From Pseudomonas sp. SG20056 (GTDB taxonomy: Bacteria; Pseudomonadota; Gammaproteobacteria; Pseudomonadales; Pseudomonadaceae), in the NCBI RefSeq assembly GCF_031764535.1, contig NZ_CP134499.1, positions 62,001-126,000 of the forward strand: a DNA stretch of 64,000 bases, written 5' to 3'. The first letter of the stretch is position 1. Each line of letters starts with the position of its first letter. The notes below the pieces were generated by a model that worked only from the letters and a program-made list of their open reading frames with translations, made no database searches and had not been told where the DNA came from. This document shows, in pieces, positions 8,468 to 17,410 of the stretch. Both the position numbers and the translations under genes were made by a program.

Positions 8468-9679
8468 TCAGGCAGCGGCAGCCAGTGGCATGCGTTCCAG
8501 CAGGTTTAGGTCCAGGCGCAGCATACGTACACAGCGCTCATCGCGTAGCTCTTTGGGCGACTGGTTGCTGCGCAGGCGCAGAACCTGGCAGACCAGGTTG
8601 AGCACCAGCGCCTCGCGGCTAAATACGCCACTGCCGAGGTTGTAGAACGCCGCGATCAGCTCGCGCAGGCCAAATGGCAGACGCCAGCGGATGCGCAGCG
8701 CCGAGCCGAAGCTGGCGGCGCGTTGCTGGAAACTCTGGTGAATATCCTCATCGCGCAATACGCCGCCGGCGTCCTGCCAATCCTGCAGGCTGCGCAGCAA
8801 AGCCAGCTCGCCAATGTTGTGCAGCAGCGCAGCGGTAAAGCACAGCTCGGCATCCAGGTTCAGTTCATTGGCCAGCCAGCGCGCCAGCTCTGCGCTGCGT
8901 TGGGCGCTGTCCCAGGCGCTGTTGGCCAGCTCGGCCAGACGCGAGTCACTGAGTAGCGCATTGCGCTGCACGGCCATGCCCAATACCAGGTTCAGCGTAC
9001 GCGCCAGGCCCAGGCGTGGCAGCGCCTGGTTCAGGGTCTGGCAGGGTGCGCCTTGATGCTGCGCGGCGCTATTGGCGGCGGCGATCAGTCGCGCAGTGAT
9101 CTGCGGGTCACGAGCAAACACCTCTTCCAGCTCGCGCAGATCGCTGTCATCACCGTTGAGGCACTGGCTCACCGAGTCGCGTACCGAGGCCAGCAACGGC
9201 GCGCCTTGGCCTTCTTCGCGCACCGCATTAAGGTAATCATCCAGGCTGTCGACCAGCAAGGGTGCCGTGACCGCTGTTGCGCTGGCGGTGGCGCTGCCGA
9301 GGATGCCAAGCAGGCGCTGGCGCAGTTGTTCGGCATTGAACGGCTTGGCCAGGTAGGCCGCCGGTGCCAGCGGCCGCGCGGCGCGTACGCTGCTGGCATC
9401 CAGGCGACTGCTGATCAGGATAAACGGCAGCGCCGGAGTCCGTGGATGGCGGCGCAACTGGCGCAGCAACTCCAGACCATCCAGGCCCGGCAGGTCGCCA
9501 TCGGCAATCACCAGCGCCGGCAGACGGCGTTTGCATTTGGCCAGTGCAGCCTCGCCGTCGGTGACTCTTATAACCCGCGCATCGGCGCGTACATCGAGTA
9601 CCAGTTGCACGAGTAGATCGGCAGTCCAGGGGTCTGCTTCGGCGATCAGAATCTCCGGAGCGTTGGCCAGGGCAGTCAT
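8468..9679 (-). CDS. Response regulator with C-terminal HDOD domain
   Basis: 403 aa. The N-terminal receiver domain (about 1-130) has the acidic pocket (AEAD), a phosphoacceptor Asp in the VIADGDLPG strand and the conserved Lys in YLAKPF. An HDOD domain follows (about 165-365), with the LLHNIGELALL helix that corresponds to the metal-binding part of HD hydrolases but without a full HD pair, as usual for HDOD. HDOD proteins act as signalling adaptors in motility, biofilm and c-di-GMP networks. No kinase gene is adjacent. GAGG five bases before the ATG supports the start. Confidence 0.87.
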   Translation of the reverse strand: MTALANAPEILIAEADPWTADLLVQLVLDVRADARVIRVTDGEAALAKCKRRLPALVIADGDLPGLDGLELLRQLRRHPRTPALPFILISSRLDASSVRAARPLAPAAYLAKPFNAEQLRQRLLGILGSATASATAVTAPLLVDSLDDYLNAVREEGQGAPLLASVRDSVSQCLNGDDSDLRELEEVFARDPQITARLIAAANSAAQHQGAPCQTLNQALPRLGLARTLNLVLGMAVQRNALLSDSRLAELANSAWDSAQRSAELARWLANELNLDAELCFTAALLHNIGELALLRSLQDWQDAGGVLRDEDIHQSFQQRAASFGSALRIRWRLPFGLRELIAAFYNLGSGVFSREALVLNLVCQVLRLRSNQSPKELRDERCVRMLRLDLNLLERMPLAAAA

Positions 9680-10015
9680 GAAAACCTCAGGGAAAAGCGT
9701 GATGGCAAAATAATGGCGCCATCGATATGGCGGCGCGCAGTGTACGGGTTGGTTACTTTAAAACCAGCGTCGCCCGACGAAATGCTGAGTCTTTAGTCAA
9801 CTTTGTAAGTTTGCCTGAAAATACCGCAATAGAGCGGTCTGGTTGTCCTACAAAGTGCCATTGAGGCGCTCTAGGCGCAGGGCTGGCGGGATGATGCCTG
9901 GGGTGCTTGCCTGCTGGCTAATAGCACATGGCTATCATTTGGATTGCCTGTGCCGGCGTAGAACGCAAAAGACCCGCCGAAGCGGGTCTTTTGTATTACC
10001 GGGAGCGCAGCGGGC
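9680..10015. other. Intergenic region between the HDOD gene and gabT
   Basis: About 336 bp without a credible gene. The first 150 bp should hold the promoter of the leftward HDOD gene. The right end holds the gabT terminator (9967-9992). Short reading frames here have no ribosome site or recognisable product. Confidence 0.6.
9967..9992 (-). terminator. Rho-independent terminator after gabT
   Basis: Perfect 11-bp stem AAAAGACCCGC / GCGGGTCTTTT with a 4-nt loop, giving a U-run in the leftward direction. It lies 24 bp after the gabT stop. The A and T runs on both sides mean it could also work in the other direction. Confidence 0.85.
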
Positions 10016-11296
10016 TTACGCCAGCTCGTCGAAGCACTCGGCGATGATCGCCAGACCACGGTCGAGCAGGGCATCTTCCGCGGTCAACGGCACCAGCACG
10101 CGCAACACGTTGCCGTAAGTACCGCAGGACAGCAGGATCAAACCCTTCTCACGCGCCTTGGCAACAATCTGCCCGGTCAGCGCGGCATTGGGTTTGTGCA
10201 CGTCGCCACCTTCGCACAGCTCCATGGCAATCATGGCGCCCAGGGCGCGCACTTCGCCGATGCTGTTGTGCTTGGCTTGAATGGCCTTGAGGCCAGTGAC
10301 CAGCCGCTCGCCCACTGCTTTGCAGCGGTCCAGCAGCTTCTCTTCCTCGAACACTTCCATCACTGCCAGAGCTGCAGCGCAGGCAATCGGGCTGCCGGCG
10401 TAGGTGCCGCCCAAACCGCCTGGGGCGATGGCGTCCATGTATTCAGCCTTGCCGCACACGCCCGCCACCGGGAAACCGCCGGCGATGGATTTGGCGAAGG
10501 TGGTCAGGTCGGCGGCGACGCCCATCTGCTCCATGGCGAAGAAGGTGCCGGTGCGGCCTGCGCCGGTCTGCACTTCGTCAGCGATCAGCAGAATGCCGTG
10601 CTGATCACACAGCGCGCGCAGGCGCAGCATGAAATCTTTCGGCGCGACGTAGAAACCGCCCTCGCCCTGCACTGGCTCTATGATGATCGCGGCGATGTCG
10701 CGCGGCTCAGCATCGTTCTTGAAGATACGCTCGATGCTGGCGATCGCGTCATCGCTGCTTACGCCATGCAGTTCACACGGGTACTGAGCGCGGAAGATAC
10801 CGCCCGGCATCAGGCCCATACCGGCTGAGTACGGTACGACCTTGCCGGTCAGACCCAGGGTCATCATGGTGCGGCCGTGGTAACCGCCAGTGAAGGCGAT
10901 CACGCCAGCACGACCGGTGGCAGCGCGGGCGATTTTGATCGAGTTTTCCACGGCTTCGGAGCCGGTGGTGACCAGCAGGGTCTTCTTGGCGAAGTCGCCT
11001 GGCACGCGTGCGTTAACTTTCTCGCACAGTTCAACGTAAGGCTCATACGCCAGCACCTGGAAGCAGGTGTGGGTCAGTTTGGTCAGCTGCTCTTGCACCG
11101 CTGCCACCACTTTCGGGTGCAGGTGGCCGGTGTTGAGCACGGCGATGCCGCCGGCGAAGTCGATAAACTCGCGGCCTTCAACGTCGGTGACGGTGGCGTT
11201 TTTCGCCGACTCGGCAAAGATCGGGTGGATCTGGCCCACGCCACGTGGAACGGCAGCGGTGCGGCGTTGCATCAAAGATTCGTTGGTCTTGCTCAT
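10016..11296 (-). CDS. gabT: 4-aminobutyrate aminotransferase
   Basis: 426 aa, full length for this class III PLP-dependent aminotransferase. It moves the amino group of GABA (and often 5-aminovalerate) to 2-oxoglutarate, yielding succinate semialdehyde and glutamate. The PLP lysine sits in TFAKSIAGG (about K268), the cofactor Asp in LLIADEVQTGAGRTG, and the phosphate-binding TTGSEAVENSIK near residue 110. GAGGA before the ATG supports the start. It lies downstream of gabD on the same strand (176-bp gap), and together they take GABA to succinate. Confidence 0.95.
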   Translation of the reverse strand: MSKTNESLMQRRTAAVPRGVGQIHPIFAESAKNATVTDVEGREFIDFAGGIAVLNTGHLHPKVVAAVQEQLTKLTHTCFQVLAYEPYVELCEKVNARVPGDFAKKTLLVTTGSEAVENSIKIARAATGRAGVIAFTGGYHGRTMMTLGLTGKVVPYSAGMGLMPGGIFRAQYPCELHGVSSDDAIASIERIFKNDAEPRDIAAIIIEPVQGEGGFYVAPKDFMLRLRALCDQHGILLIADEVQTGAGRTGTFFAMEQMGVAADLTTFAKSIAGGFPVAGVCGKAEYMDAIAPGGLGGTYAGSPIACAAALAVMEVFEEEKLLDRCKAVGERLVTGLKAIQAKHNSIGEVRALGAMIAMELCEGGDVHKPNAALTGQIVAKAREKGLILLSCGTYGNVLRVLVPLTAEDALLDRGLAIIAECFDELA

Positions 11297-11472
11297 GATG
11301 TCCTCATTCGCCGGTTAATCTCGGCGTGGTTCAAGGATGTGTCACCGGCGGCGGTTTGGCAGTTTTCGATGATCGACTGCCACAACACGCCCGGCCACAG
11401 CTATGTCCATATAAAGCCGAAGGCGCAGCGCTCTCGTGCGTCTTCGGCGGGGTTATTGCTACTTCGCCAGGG

Positions 11473-12921
11473 TTAGATGCCCAGGCAGAGGTATTTGATT
11501 TCCAGGTAATCCTCAATGCCGTACTTCGAGCCTTCGCGGCCAAGGCCCGAGGCCTTCACACCGCCGAACGGCGCGACTTCATTGGAGATCAAGCCGGTGT
11601 TAACGCCGACCATACCGTATTCCAGGGCTTCCGCCACACGGAACACACGGCCTAGGTCACGAGCGTAGAAATACGAAGCCAGGCCGAACTCGGTGTCGTT
11701 GGACATGGCGATCACTTCGGCCTCGTCCTTGAAGCGGAACAGCGGCGCCAGTGGGCCGAAGGTTTCTTCCTTGGCCACCGCAGCGCTCGATGGCACGTCG
11801 ACCAGAATGGTCGGCTCGAAGAAGCTGCCACCCAGGGCGTGCGGCTTGCCACCGGCGAGCAGGCGTGCGCCTTTGCTCAGGGCGTCGGCGATGTGTTCCT
11901 GCACTTTGGCCACGGCCTTGTCGTCGATCAGTGGGCCAGTGGTGGTGCCTTCATCCAGACCGTTGCCGATCTGCAGCTTGGCCACGGCGGCGGCCAGTTT
12001 CTCGGCGAAGGCGTCATACACGCCGTCCTGAATGTACAGGCGGTTGGCGCATACACAGGTCTGGCCGTTGTTGCGGTATTTGGAGATCAACGCGCCTTCG
12101 ACGGCTTTATCCAGATCGGCATCGTCGAACACGATAAACGGCGCGTTGCCGCCCAGTTCCAGCGAGACCTTCTTGATGTCTTTGGCGCATTCGGCCATCA
12201 GCTGACGGCCGATTTCGGTGGAGCCGGTGAAGCTCAGCTTGCGCACGATCGGGTTGCTGGTCAGCTCGCCACCGACTTCGCCAGCGCTGCCAGTAACCAC
12301 GCTCAGCACGCCTTTCGGAATACCGGCACGCTCAGCCAGAGCAACCAGAGCCAGGGCGGAGAACGGCGTCTGCGACGCGGGCTTGATCACCATGGTGCAA
12401 CCGGCGGCCAGGGCCGGGCCGGCTTTACGGGTGATCATCGCCGCCGGGAAGTTCCACGGGGTGATGGCGGCAGTGACGCCGATCGGCTGCTTGATCACGA
12501 TCAGGCGCTTGTCCGGTTGGTGGCCAGGGATCACGTCGCCGTACACACGCTTGGCTTCTTCGGCGAACCACTCAATAAAGGAGGCGGCGTAGGCAATCTC
12601 GCCCTTGGCTTCGGCCAGCGGCTTGCCCTGCTCCAGAGTCATCAGGCGGCCGAGGTCGTCCTGGTTCTCGATCAGCAGTTCAAACCAGCGGCGCAGCTTA
12701 TTCGAGCGTTCTTTGGCGGTCAGGGCACGCCAGGCTGGCAGCGCACGGTCGGCGGCTTCGATGGCGCGACGGGTTTCAGCAGCGCCCATTTTCGGTACGG
12801 TACCGATGATTTCGCCGGTGGCCGGGTTATTGACCTTGATGGTCTGGCCGTTGTCGGCGTCCAGCCAAGTGCCGTCGATATAAGCCTGCTGACGGAACAG
12901 CTGGGTGTCTTTCAGTTGCAT
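11473..12921 (-). CDS. gabD: NADP-dependent succinate-semialdehyde dehydrogenase
   Basis: 482 aa, the usual length for GabD. It oxidises succinate semialdehyde to succinate, the step after GabT. The catalytic cysteine lies in NNGQTCVCANR (about C288; the second Cys two residues later is typical of GabD), and the general-base glutamate in LELGGNAPF (about E254). The cofactor-binding motif FTGSTEIGRQL is present. AGGAG six bases before the ATG marks the start. It is the first gene of gabDT; its promoter should lie in 12922-13257, where two inverted repeats are seen. Confidence 0.96.
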   Translation of the reverse strand: MQLKDTQLFRQQAYIDGTWLDADNGQTIKVNNPATGEIIGTVPKMGAAETRRAIEAADRALPAWRALTAKERSNKLRRWFELLIENQDDLGRLMTLEQGKPLAEAKGEIAYAASFIEWFAEEAKRVYGDVIPGHQPDKRLIVIKQPIGVTAAITPWNFPAAMITRKAGPALAAGCTMVIKPASQTPFSALALVALAERAGIPKGVLSVVTGSAGEVGGELTSNPIVRKLSFTGSTEIGRQLMAECAKDIKKVSLELGGNAPFIVFDDADLDKAVEGALISKYRNNGQTCVCANRLYIQDGVYDAFAEKLAAAVAKLQIGNGLDEGTTTGPLIDDKAVAKVQEHIADALSKGARLLAGGKPHALGGSFFEPTILVDVPSSAAVAKEETFGPLAPLFRFKDEAEVIAMSNDTEFGLASYFYARDLGRVFRVAEALEYGMVGVNTGLISNEVAPFGGVKASGLGREGSKYGIEDYLEIKYLCLGI

Positions 12922-13061
12922 GGCAGTCTCCTAAATTCCGACACCCTGGCATCGGTACGTGTCATCGAATGTGCCGTACTGCAGCGCAGCTGGGCCTAAT
13001 CTGTAGGGCTCATGCTGGTGCTTGGCAGGCGCAGGGGCACCGGGCGCAATTTCAGCAAGAG

Positions 13062-13079
13062 CGTTTGAAATCTCAAACG
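13062..13079. promoter_or_regulatory. Palindromic operator candidate upstream of gabD
   Basis: Perfect 7-bp arms CGTTTGA / TCAAACG with a 4-nt spacer, about 140 bp upstream of the gabD start. The size and shape fit a dimeric regulator site; which regulator binds is not known. Confidence 0.4.
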
Positions 13080-13101
13080 AATCCTAGGGTCAAGAGGGGT
13101 A

Positions 13102-13145
13102 AAGGGCAATAGCCTGTTCGAAAAAATTAACGGAATATTGCCCTT
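13102..13145. repeat. 10-bp perfect inverted repeat with 24-nt spacer
   Basis: Arms AAGGGCAATA (13102-13111) and TATTGCCCTT (13136-13145). The spacer is AT-rich and contains a run of A. There is no flanking T-run, so it is unlikely to be a simple terminator. It may be a pair of regulator half-sites or a cruciform between gabD and the tRNA gene. Confidence 0.55.
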
Positions 13146-13257
13146 ATTCAAGGGATTTATACGGATAGACAGCTGGCGGTCGCTTGCCGTGCAGAATCAC
13201 GAACAAGGCAGCGGCATGGACGCCCGCCAGCGACATGCGTATGATTGCGCCCGCGCT

Positions 13258-13334
13258 GCACCAGTAGCTCAGCTGGATAGAGTACTGCCCTCCGAAGGCA
13301 GGGGTCGTGGGTTCGAATCCCGCCTGGTGCGCCA
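13258..13334 (+). tRNA. tRNA-Arg (anticodon CCG)
   Basis: 77 nt including the encoded CCA. The acceptor stem GCACCAG pairs with CTGGTGC. The D arm (GCTC...GAGT), anticodon stem CTGCC/GGCAG with loop CTCCGAA (anticodon CCG), a short variable loop, and T arm GTGGG/CCCGC with TTCGAAT are all complete. It reads CGG codons. A terminator follows directly. Confidence 0.97.
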
Positions 13335-13345
13335 TATAAAACAAG

Positions 13346-13375
13346 GGCTTAGGTGAAAACCTAGGCCTTTTTTTT
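13346..13375 (+). terminator. Terminator after tRNA-Arg
   Basis: Stem GGCTTAGGT / ACCTAGGCC (one G-U pair) with GAAA tetraloop, followed by eight T residues, starting 12 bp after the tRNA end. Confidence 0.9.
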
Positions 13376-13606
13376 GCCTGAATGATTATGCGCGCTGCCG
13401 TCTTTTGAGCTCTGCCAGTGATCCGGTGTTGAAAAATCGGTTCATTGTTTGGCCACATCGATCCGTCTGCTCAATCGCTGCATGCCATTGCCTGATGTGG
13501 CGCGCGTTCTGTCGATGTGCTGAACCAGGCACCGCAGGCGTTCAGTGCTTCAAGGGCTAAGCCCGTTTGCAGATGCTTGTTGGCAGGACCGCCCTGGGCC
13601 TGCCAC

Positions 13607-14155
13607 TCAGTGCACGTTGGCCAATGCTTTGTTGATGTCGTCCGCCAGATCGGCCGCCACTTCATCAATGTTGCGGTTCAGTGCGCGACGTTCCAGCAGG
13701 AATTTTGCCGCTGCCAGCTGAGGGTTGCGTGTAACCAGCGCGCCCGGCAGGCGTTTGGAGCGGTCCTGGGCTGTCAGTTGCTGCTGTTCTTCGGCGGCAA
13801 GGTCACTGAGCCAGACGTGCGCTTCGACATTGCTGGCACCTGCGCCGAAGCCAACAACCGTGCGTACCAGGCGCCGACCGGCTTCGCTGGACACCTGCCC
13901 TTGCACTAACCAGCCGCGGGTCGGCAATGCCGCCTGCTGACTGACGGGCTTGACCTGAATCTGGCGAGCCTGCAGCGCCCGAAGGAGGGCCTCATCCAAC
14001 TGCGCCGCACGCTCACGCTGCTGGTTGTCTGCCGGGTTGTCCACCGCGAAAGCTGTCAGGTAGATCACGTTGGCTGGTTCAGTGGCGGCCGTCATCGTCG
14101 ACAGCAAGAGAGCGAACACAGCGAGCAGAATTGGGCGCATAAAAACCATTGGCAT
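13607..14155 (-). CDS. DUF4410-like exported protein
   Basis: About 182 aa. Start uncertain: in-frame ATGs at 14155, 14149 and 14140 all lead into the same signal peptide (MRPILLAVFALLLSTMTAA), and none has a good ribosome site. The mature protein, with AQLDEALLRALQAR, GWLVQGQVSSEAGRRLVRTVVGFG and an aliphatic beta-rich middle, resembles the DUF4410 family. Function is unknown. The charged C-terminal helix (about 150-180) is probably amphipathic. It is a single leftward gene, followed by about 230 bp without features before the tRNA terminator. Confidence 0.65.
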   Translation of the reverse strand: MPMVFMRPILLAVFALLLSTMTAATEPANVIYLTAFAVDNPADNQQRERAAQLDEALLRALQARQIQVKPVSQQAALPTRGWLVQGQVSSEAGRRLVRTVVGFGAGASNVEAHVWLSDLAAEEQQQLTAQDRSKRLPGALVTRNPQLAAAKFLLERRALNRNIDEVAADLADDINKALANVH

Positions 14156-14262
14156 AGGGTGCAAGCTGCGACGCTAGAACAAGCGGGTATAACTGTCGAG
14201 CTGCAGGCGGTGAGTAGCTCAGTGGCTCAGATGAGTGACGCAGGGCGATACCTTGGCGACTC

Positions 14263-15498
14263 TCAGAGTGTGTTTGGGATCACCAAGCCTTTACGCCGGT
14301 ATGCCTCTATATCAATGCCAAAGGCGCCGCTGCTGTGTACTTCGTGGATGCGGTAGGGTTTGCCGCTGGGGTCGCTGGTAGTTTTGCCCAGGTCGATGAT
14401 GCTTTCCTTGCAGGGTTGCTTCTGCCCATCGAGTACGCGCAGCACCCTGGGTTTGAGTTTGTTGCCAGGTGGGCAGCTGATGATGATGCCCACCTCGCCA
14501 TTGGTCAGCTCGACGATTTCCCCTGGCGGGTAAATGCCGACCATGCGGATAAAGCAGCCCACAATCTCTTCGTCGAAATGACTGTTGACCGCCTCCAACA
14601 GAATGCGCAGTGACTCCAGGCTGGATTTGCCCTTGCTGTACACGCGGTCGCTGTTGATGGCGTCATAGCTGTCGGCCACCGCGATGATCTTGGCGAAATA
14701 AGGGATCTTGCTGGCATTCAGGCCGCGCGGATAACCCTGGCCATCCAGGCGCTCATGGTGCGAGTAGGCCACGTCGACGGTGGCGGCGGTGACCTGCTGG
14801 TTGCTCATCAGCAGTTTGCGCCCTTCAGCGGCGTGGCTCTGCATGATGCACAGCTCTTCCGCGGTCAGCGCGCCGGGTTTGTTGAGGATTTCGTTGGGCA
14901 CCTTGATCTTGCCGACATCGTGGAGCATGCCGCATACGCCAATTTGCTCAAGCTGATAGACCGGCAAGCCCAGCTCCTTGGCCAGGGCAATCGAGAGAAT
15001 GGATACGCGCAGCGAATGTTCGGCGGTGTAGGCGTCGCTGTTCTTGATGCGCGCCAGCCAGAGCATCGCCGCAGGGTTGCGCAGGATGCTTTCGACACAG
15101 TCTTTGATGACGGCTTTGACCGCCTCGACATCCAGCTCCTGGCCCAGTTTGACTGCCTGCAGAATCCGTAACGACTCTTCGCGCGCGGCGGTCCAGGTGG
15201 GGGCGGCCTGGAGCATTTCTTGGTTGAAGTCGACCTTGGCGATGACGGGTTGCAGCGCCTCAGGTTGGGCGATATTGGCCGTGACCTGATCATGCACGGT
15301 GACGGATTGTCGAGCATCAACCCAGACGTAACTGCAGACTTCCTGGAGCAGGCGAATGTCCTGTTGCTGACGAATGCGAAAGCCTTGAAAGAGAAAGGTG
15401 GTGTCCGTCCATGGCCGGTCCAGTTCGACCACGTACATGCCGATGGTCAGGTTGGCTGCGTCGACTTTGATGCGGTCCGGTTTGGCTTCGTCGGCCAT
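14263..15498 (-). CDS. HD-GYP cyclic-di-GMP phosphodiesterase (DUF3391 N-terminus)
   Basis: 411 aa. The N-terminal DUF3391 domain (about 10-130) has the DAANLTIGMYVVELDRPW start typical of this subfamily. The HD-GYP domain (about 155-335) keeps the metal-binding residues: EHSLRVS, MLHDVGKIKVP, the SHHERLDGQGYPRGL motif and the ADSYDAINSDR segment. These enzymes hydrolyse c-di-GMP to GMP or pGpG. GGAG eight bases before the ATG supports the start. It is a second c-di-GMP-related gene in this window besides the GGDEF-EAL protein at 2057-4948. No partner gene is adjacent. Confidence 0.93.
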   Translation of the reverse strand: MADEAKPDRIKVDAANLTIGMYVVELDRPWTDTTFLFQGFRIRQQQDIRLLQEVCSYVWVDARQSVTVHDQVTANIAQPEALQPVIAKVDFNQEMLQAAPTWTAAREESLRILQAVKLGQELDVEAVKAVIKDCVESILRNPAAMLWLARIKNSDAYTAEHSLRVSILSIALAKELGLPVYQLEQIGVCGMLHDVGKIKVPNEILNKPGALTAEELCIMQSHAAEGRKLLMSNQQVTAATVDVAYSHHERLDGQGYPRGLNASKIPYFAKIIAVADSYDAINSDRVYSKGKSSLESLRILLEAVNSHFDEEIVGCFIRMVGIYPPGEIVELTNGEVGIIISCPPGNKLKPRVLRVLDGQKQPCKESIIDLGKTTSDPSGKPYRIHEVHSSGAFGIDIEAYRRKGLVIPNTL

Positions 15499-15682
15499 GG
15501 AGGCTCTCCAGAGGGAGCAGCAGGATGATGGCCATTAGCTACCTCTGTGGCGCAGGCAGCAAATTGCATTTGCCTATTGGTGGCGTGGGTTTTCAGCATT
15601 TCGCGCGAGCGAGTGTTTAGCCCGCTTTGAAGATTAGCTACGGAACCGCCGCTGTGTAGTGCCTCGCGGGCCTGTCGGTGGA

Positions 15683-17236
15683 TTAATTTTGCAGCCCCAG
15701 GCGCTTGGCCAGGCGGATCAGGTTGGCGCGGTCGATGCCCAGTTCGCGGGCGGCGGCGGCCCATTTGTTTTGGTGGCGGGCAAGCGCCTGGCTGATCAGC
15801 TGTTTCTTGTAGGCGTCGAGGGCCTCGCGCAGCGGCAGCCCATTGTGTGGCTCGGTTGTATGTTGAGTAGCAAGTGCTGTTGCGGCTTGGCTGGTCGGCA
15901 AATCCAGATGGGTGCTATCGATGCTGAGGATGCGTGGTCGTTCGCTGCAACTGGCCAGGGCCTTGAGCGCAGCGCGGCCGATCAGGTGTTCGAGTTCGCG
16001 CACGTTGCCCGGCCAGTTGTAGGCCAGCAGGCTGGCTTGTGCGTCGGCGGTCAGGCGTAGGCTGCGCAGACCCAGGCGGGCGCGGTTTTCTTCGAGGAAG
16101 TAGCCGGCCAGCAGCAACACATCACGGCCGCGCTCGCGCAGCGGCGGGACTTTCAGCGGGTAGACGCTGAGACGGTGATAGAGGTCGGCGCGAAAGCGCC
16201 CGGCGCGCACTTCCTCGGCCAGGTCGCGGTTGCTGGCGGCCAGCACGCGCACGTTGACCCGCTGTTCCTGATCGGCACCAACCCGTTGCAGCTGGCCGCT
16301 CTGCAGCACCCGCAGCAGCTTGGCTTGTGCGGGCAGCGGCAGTTCGCCGATTTCATCGAGGAACAGGCTGCCGCCATCGGCCAGCTCGAACTTGCCGCGC
16401 CGCTCGTTGTGCGCGCCGGTAAAGGCCCCGCGCACGTGGCCGAACAGTTCGCTTTCCACCAGATTATCCGGCAGTGCCGCGCAGTTGAGGCTGATCAGCG
16501 GTTTGGCGGCGCGCGGTGAGGCGGCGTGCAGGGCTTCGGCGACCAACTCCTTGCCGACCCCGGTTTCCCCGCTGATCAGCACGCTTAGCTCGCTGTTGCC
16601 GACCAGCGCGATCTCCGCTGCCAGGCGTTTGTGCACGGCGCTCTGGCCGATCAGTTCACGCGGGCGTTGCTGGCCGGCGGCCTGTTTGTAGGCTTCGGCC
16701 AGCTGGTGCTGATCCTCGGCGCGTTGCAGCAGCGCGTTGATCCGCTCGCTGGCCATCACGGTGGCGGCGGCCAGGCTGGCAAAGGCCTGCAGGTTATCCA
16801 GATCGACCCGGCCGAAGCTCGCCGGATCCAGCGAGTCGAGGGTCAGCAGGCCCCAGGGCTGGTCCTGCACATACAGCGGACAGCCGAGGCAGTCATGCAC
16901 GGGCAGGTGGCCGCGATGGCCGTCGACCAGGCCGTCATAGGGGTCGGGCATCTCGCAGTCGGTGGCAAAACGGGTCGGCCCACGTTGCGCCAGCAGTGCC
17001 TGCAGGCGCGGCTGTTCGTCGAGCTTGAAACGTCGGCCGAGGGTGTCGGCGCTCAGGCCCTCCACGGCCAGCGGAATCAGCACGTCGCCGTCGAGCTTGA
17101 GCAGCGCCACGGCGTCGCACGGCAGCAGTTGCCGCAAGGCTTGCAGCAGGCGGCGATAGCGTTCGGCTTCCGGCAACTCGCGGGACAGGTCGGCGACCAG
17201 GGGAATCAGCGCGGTAAGCAGTGGGTTTGCTGTCAT
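15683..17236 (-). CDS. norR: NO-responsive sigma-54 activator NorR (FhpR)
   Basis: 517 aa, the normal NorR length. An N-terminal GAF domain (about 20-180) senses NO through a mononuclear iron. The AAA+ domain (about 195-425) has Walker A GETGVGKE, the sigma-54-contacting GAFTGA loop (about 270) and Walker B LFLDEIGEL. A C-terminal helix-turn-helix ends the protein (AAARELGIDRANLIRLAKRLG). NorR activates NO-detoxification genes from enhancer sites; three such sites lie in the divergent region before hmp, one over its own start codon, which implies autoregulation. In P. aeruginosa the orthologue next to fhp is called FhpR. Confidence 0.95.
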   Translation of the reverse strand: MTANPLLTALIPLVADLSRELPEAERYRRLLQALRQLLPCDAVALLKLDGDVLIPLAVEGLSADTLGRRFKLDEQPRLQALLAQRGPTRFATDCEMPDPYDGLVDGHRGHLPVHDCLGCPLYVQDQPWGLLTLDSLDPASFGRVDLDNLQAFASLAAATVMASERINALLQRAEDQHQLAEAYKQAAGQQRPRELIGQSAVHKRLAAEIALVGNSELSVLISGETGVGKELVAEALHAASPRAAKPLISLNCAALPDNLVESELFGHVRGAFTGAHNERRGKFELADGGSLFLDEIGELPLPAQAKLLRVLQSGQLQRVGADQEQRVNVRVLAASNRDLAEEVRAGRFRADLYHRLSVYPLKVPPLRERGRDVLLLAGYFLEENRARLGLRSLRLTADAQASLLAYNWPGNVRELEHLIGRAALKALASCSERPRILSIDSTHLDLPTSQAATALATQHTTEPHNGLPLREALDAYKKQLISQALARHQNKWAAAARELGIDRANLIRLAKRLGLQN

Positions 17237-17287
17237 AAGGACACGTCAGTAGTCATTAAGACTCGAAACATTTGTTGTCATAAAGAC
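17232..17287. promoter_or_regulatory. Three NorR enhancer sites between norR and hmp
   Basis: Three copies of GTCAT-N3-GAC, each matching the NorR core GT-N7-AC: GTCATAAGGAC (17232-17242), GTCATTAAGAC (17252-17262) and GTCATAAAGAC (17277-17287). Spacings are 20 and 25 bp. Three tandem sites are known to be needed for NorR activation in E. coli. The first overlaps the norR start codon. Confidence 0.85.
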
Positions 17288-17305
17288 GCGTCAGATTATA
17301 AGTCT

Positions 17306-17319
17306 ATGATTTATATCAA
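17306..17319. promoter_or_regulatory. ANR/DNR (FNR-type) box upstream of hmp
   Basis: ATGATTTATATCAA matches the TTGAT-N4-ATCAA consensus at all positions but the first. It lies between the NorR sites and the sigma-54-like promoter, so oxygen or NO control by ANR or DNR is plausible. Confidence 0.55.
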
Positions 17320-17327
17320 TAAAATAA

Positions 17328-17344
17328 TTGGCACGCTTCCTGTA
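17328..17344 (+). promoter_or_regulatory. Sigma-54-type promoter of hmp
   Basis: TTGGCACG with a downstream CTGTA gives GG-N10-GT, close to the -24/-12 consensus GG-N10-GC. Its place downstream of three NorR sites and about 67 bp before the hmp start fits NorR-dependent transcription. The -12 element is not perfect. Confidence 0.7.
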
Positions 17345-17410
17345 ATAGTCAGAGTGATATGAACCGGACCGCTGCGCAAGTGCAGCGTGTCGCCTGACGA
17401 GGAAGCCTGA

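Larger units (their letters stand above)
12922..13257. other. Control region upstream of gabD and of tRNA-Arg
   Basis: About 336 bp with no credible gene. It holds the gabD promoter region (leftward) and the tRNA promoter (rightward). Two inverted repeats, listed separately, are its clear structures. Confidence 0.6.

Noticed and set aside
11839..12999. 386-aa plus-strand frame opposite gabD
   Set aside because: Antisense of a full-length gabD with catalytic motifs; no ribosome site or domain.
13144..13458. 104-aa reverse-strand reading frame over the tRNA-Arg gene
   Set aside because: It is the antisense of a tRNA and its terminator; the [15 protein letters not shown] sequence is a known artefact of translated tRNA genes.
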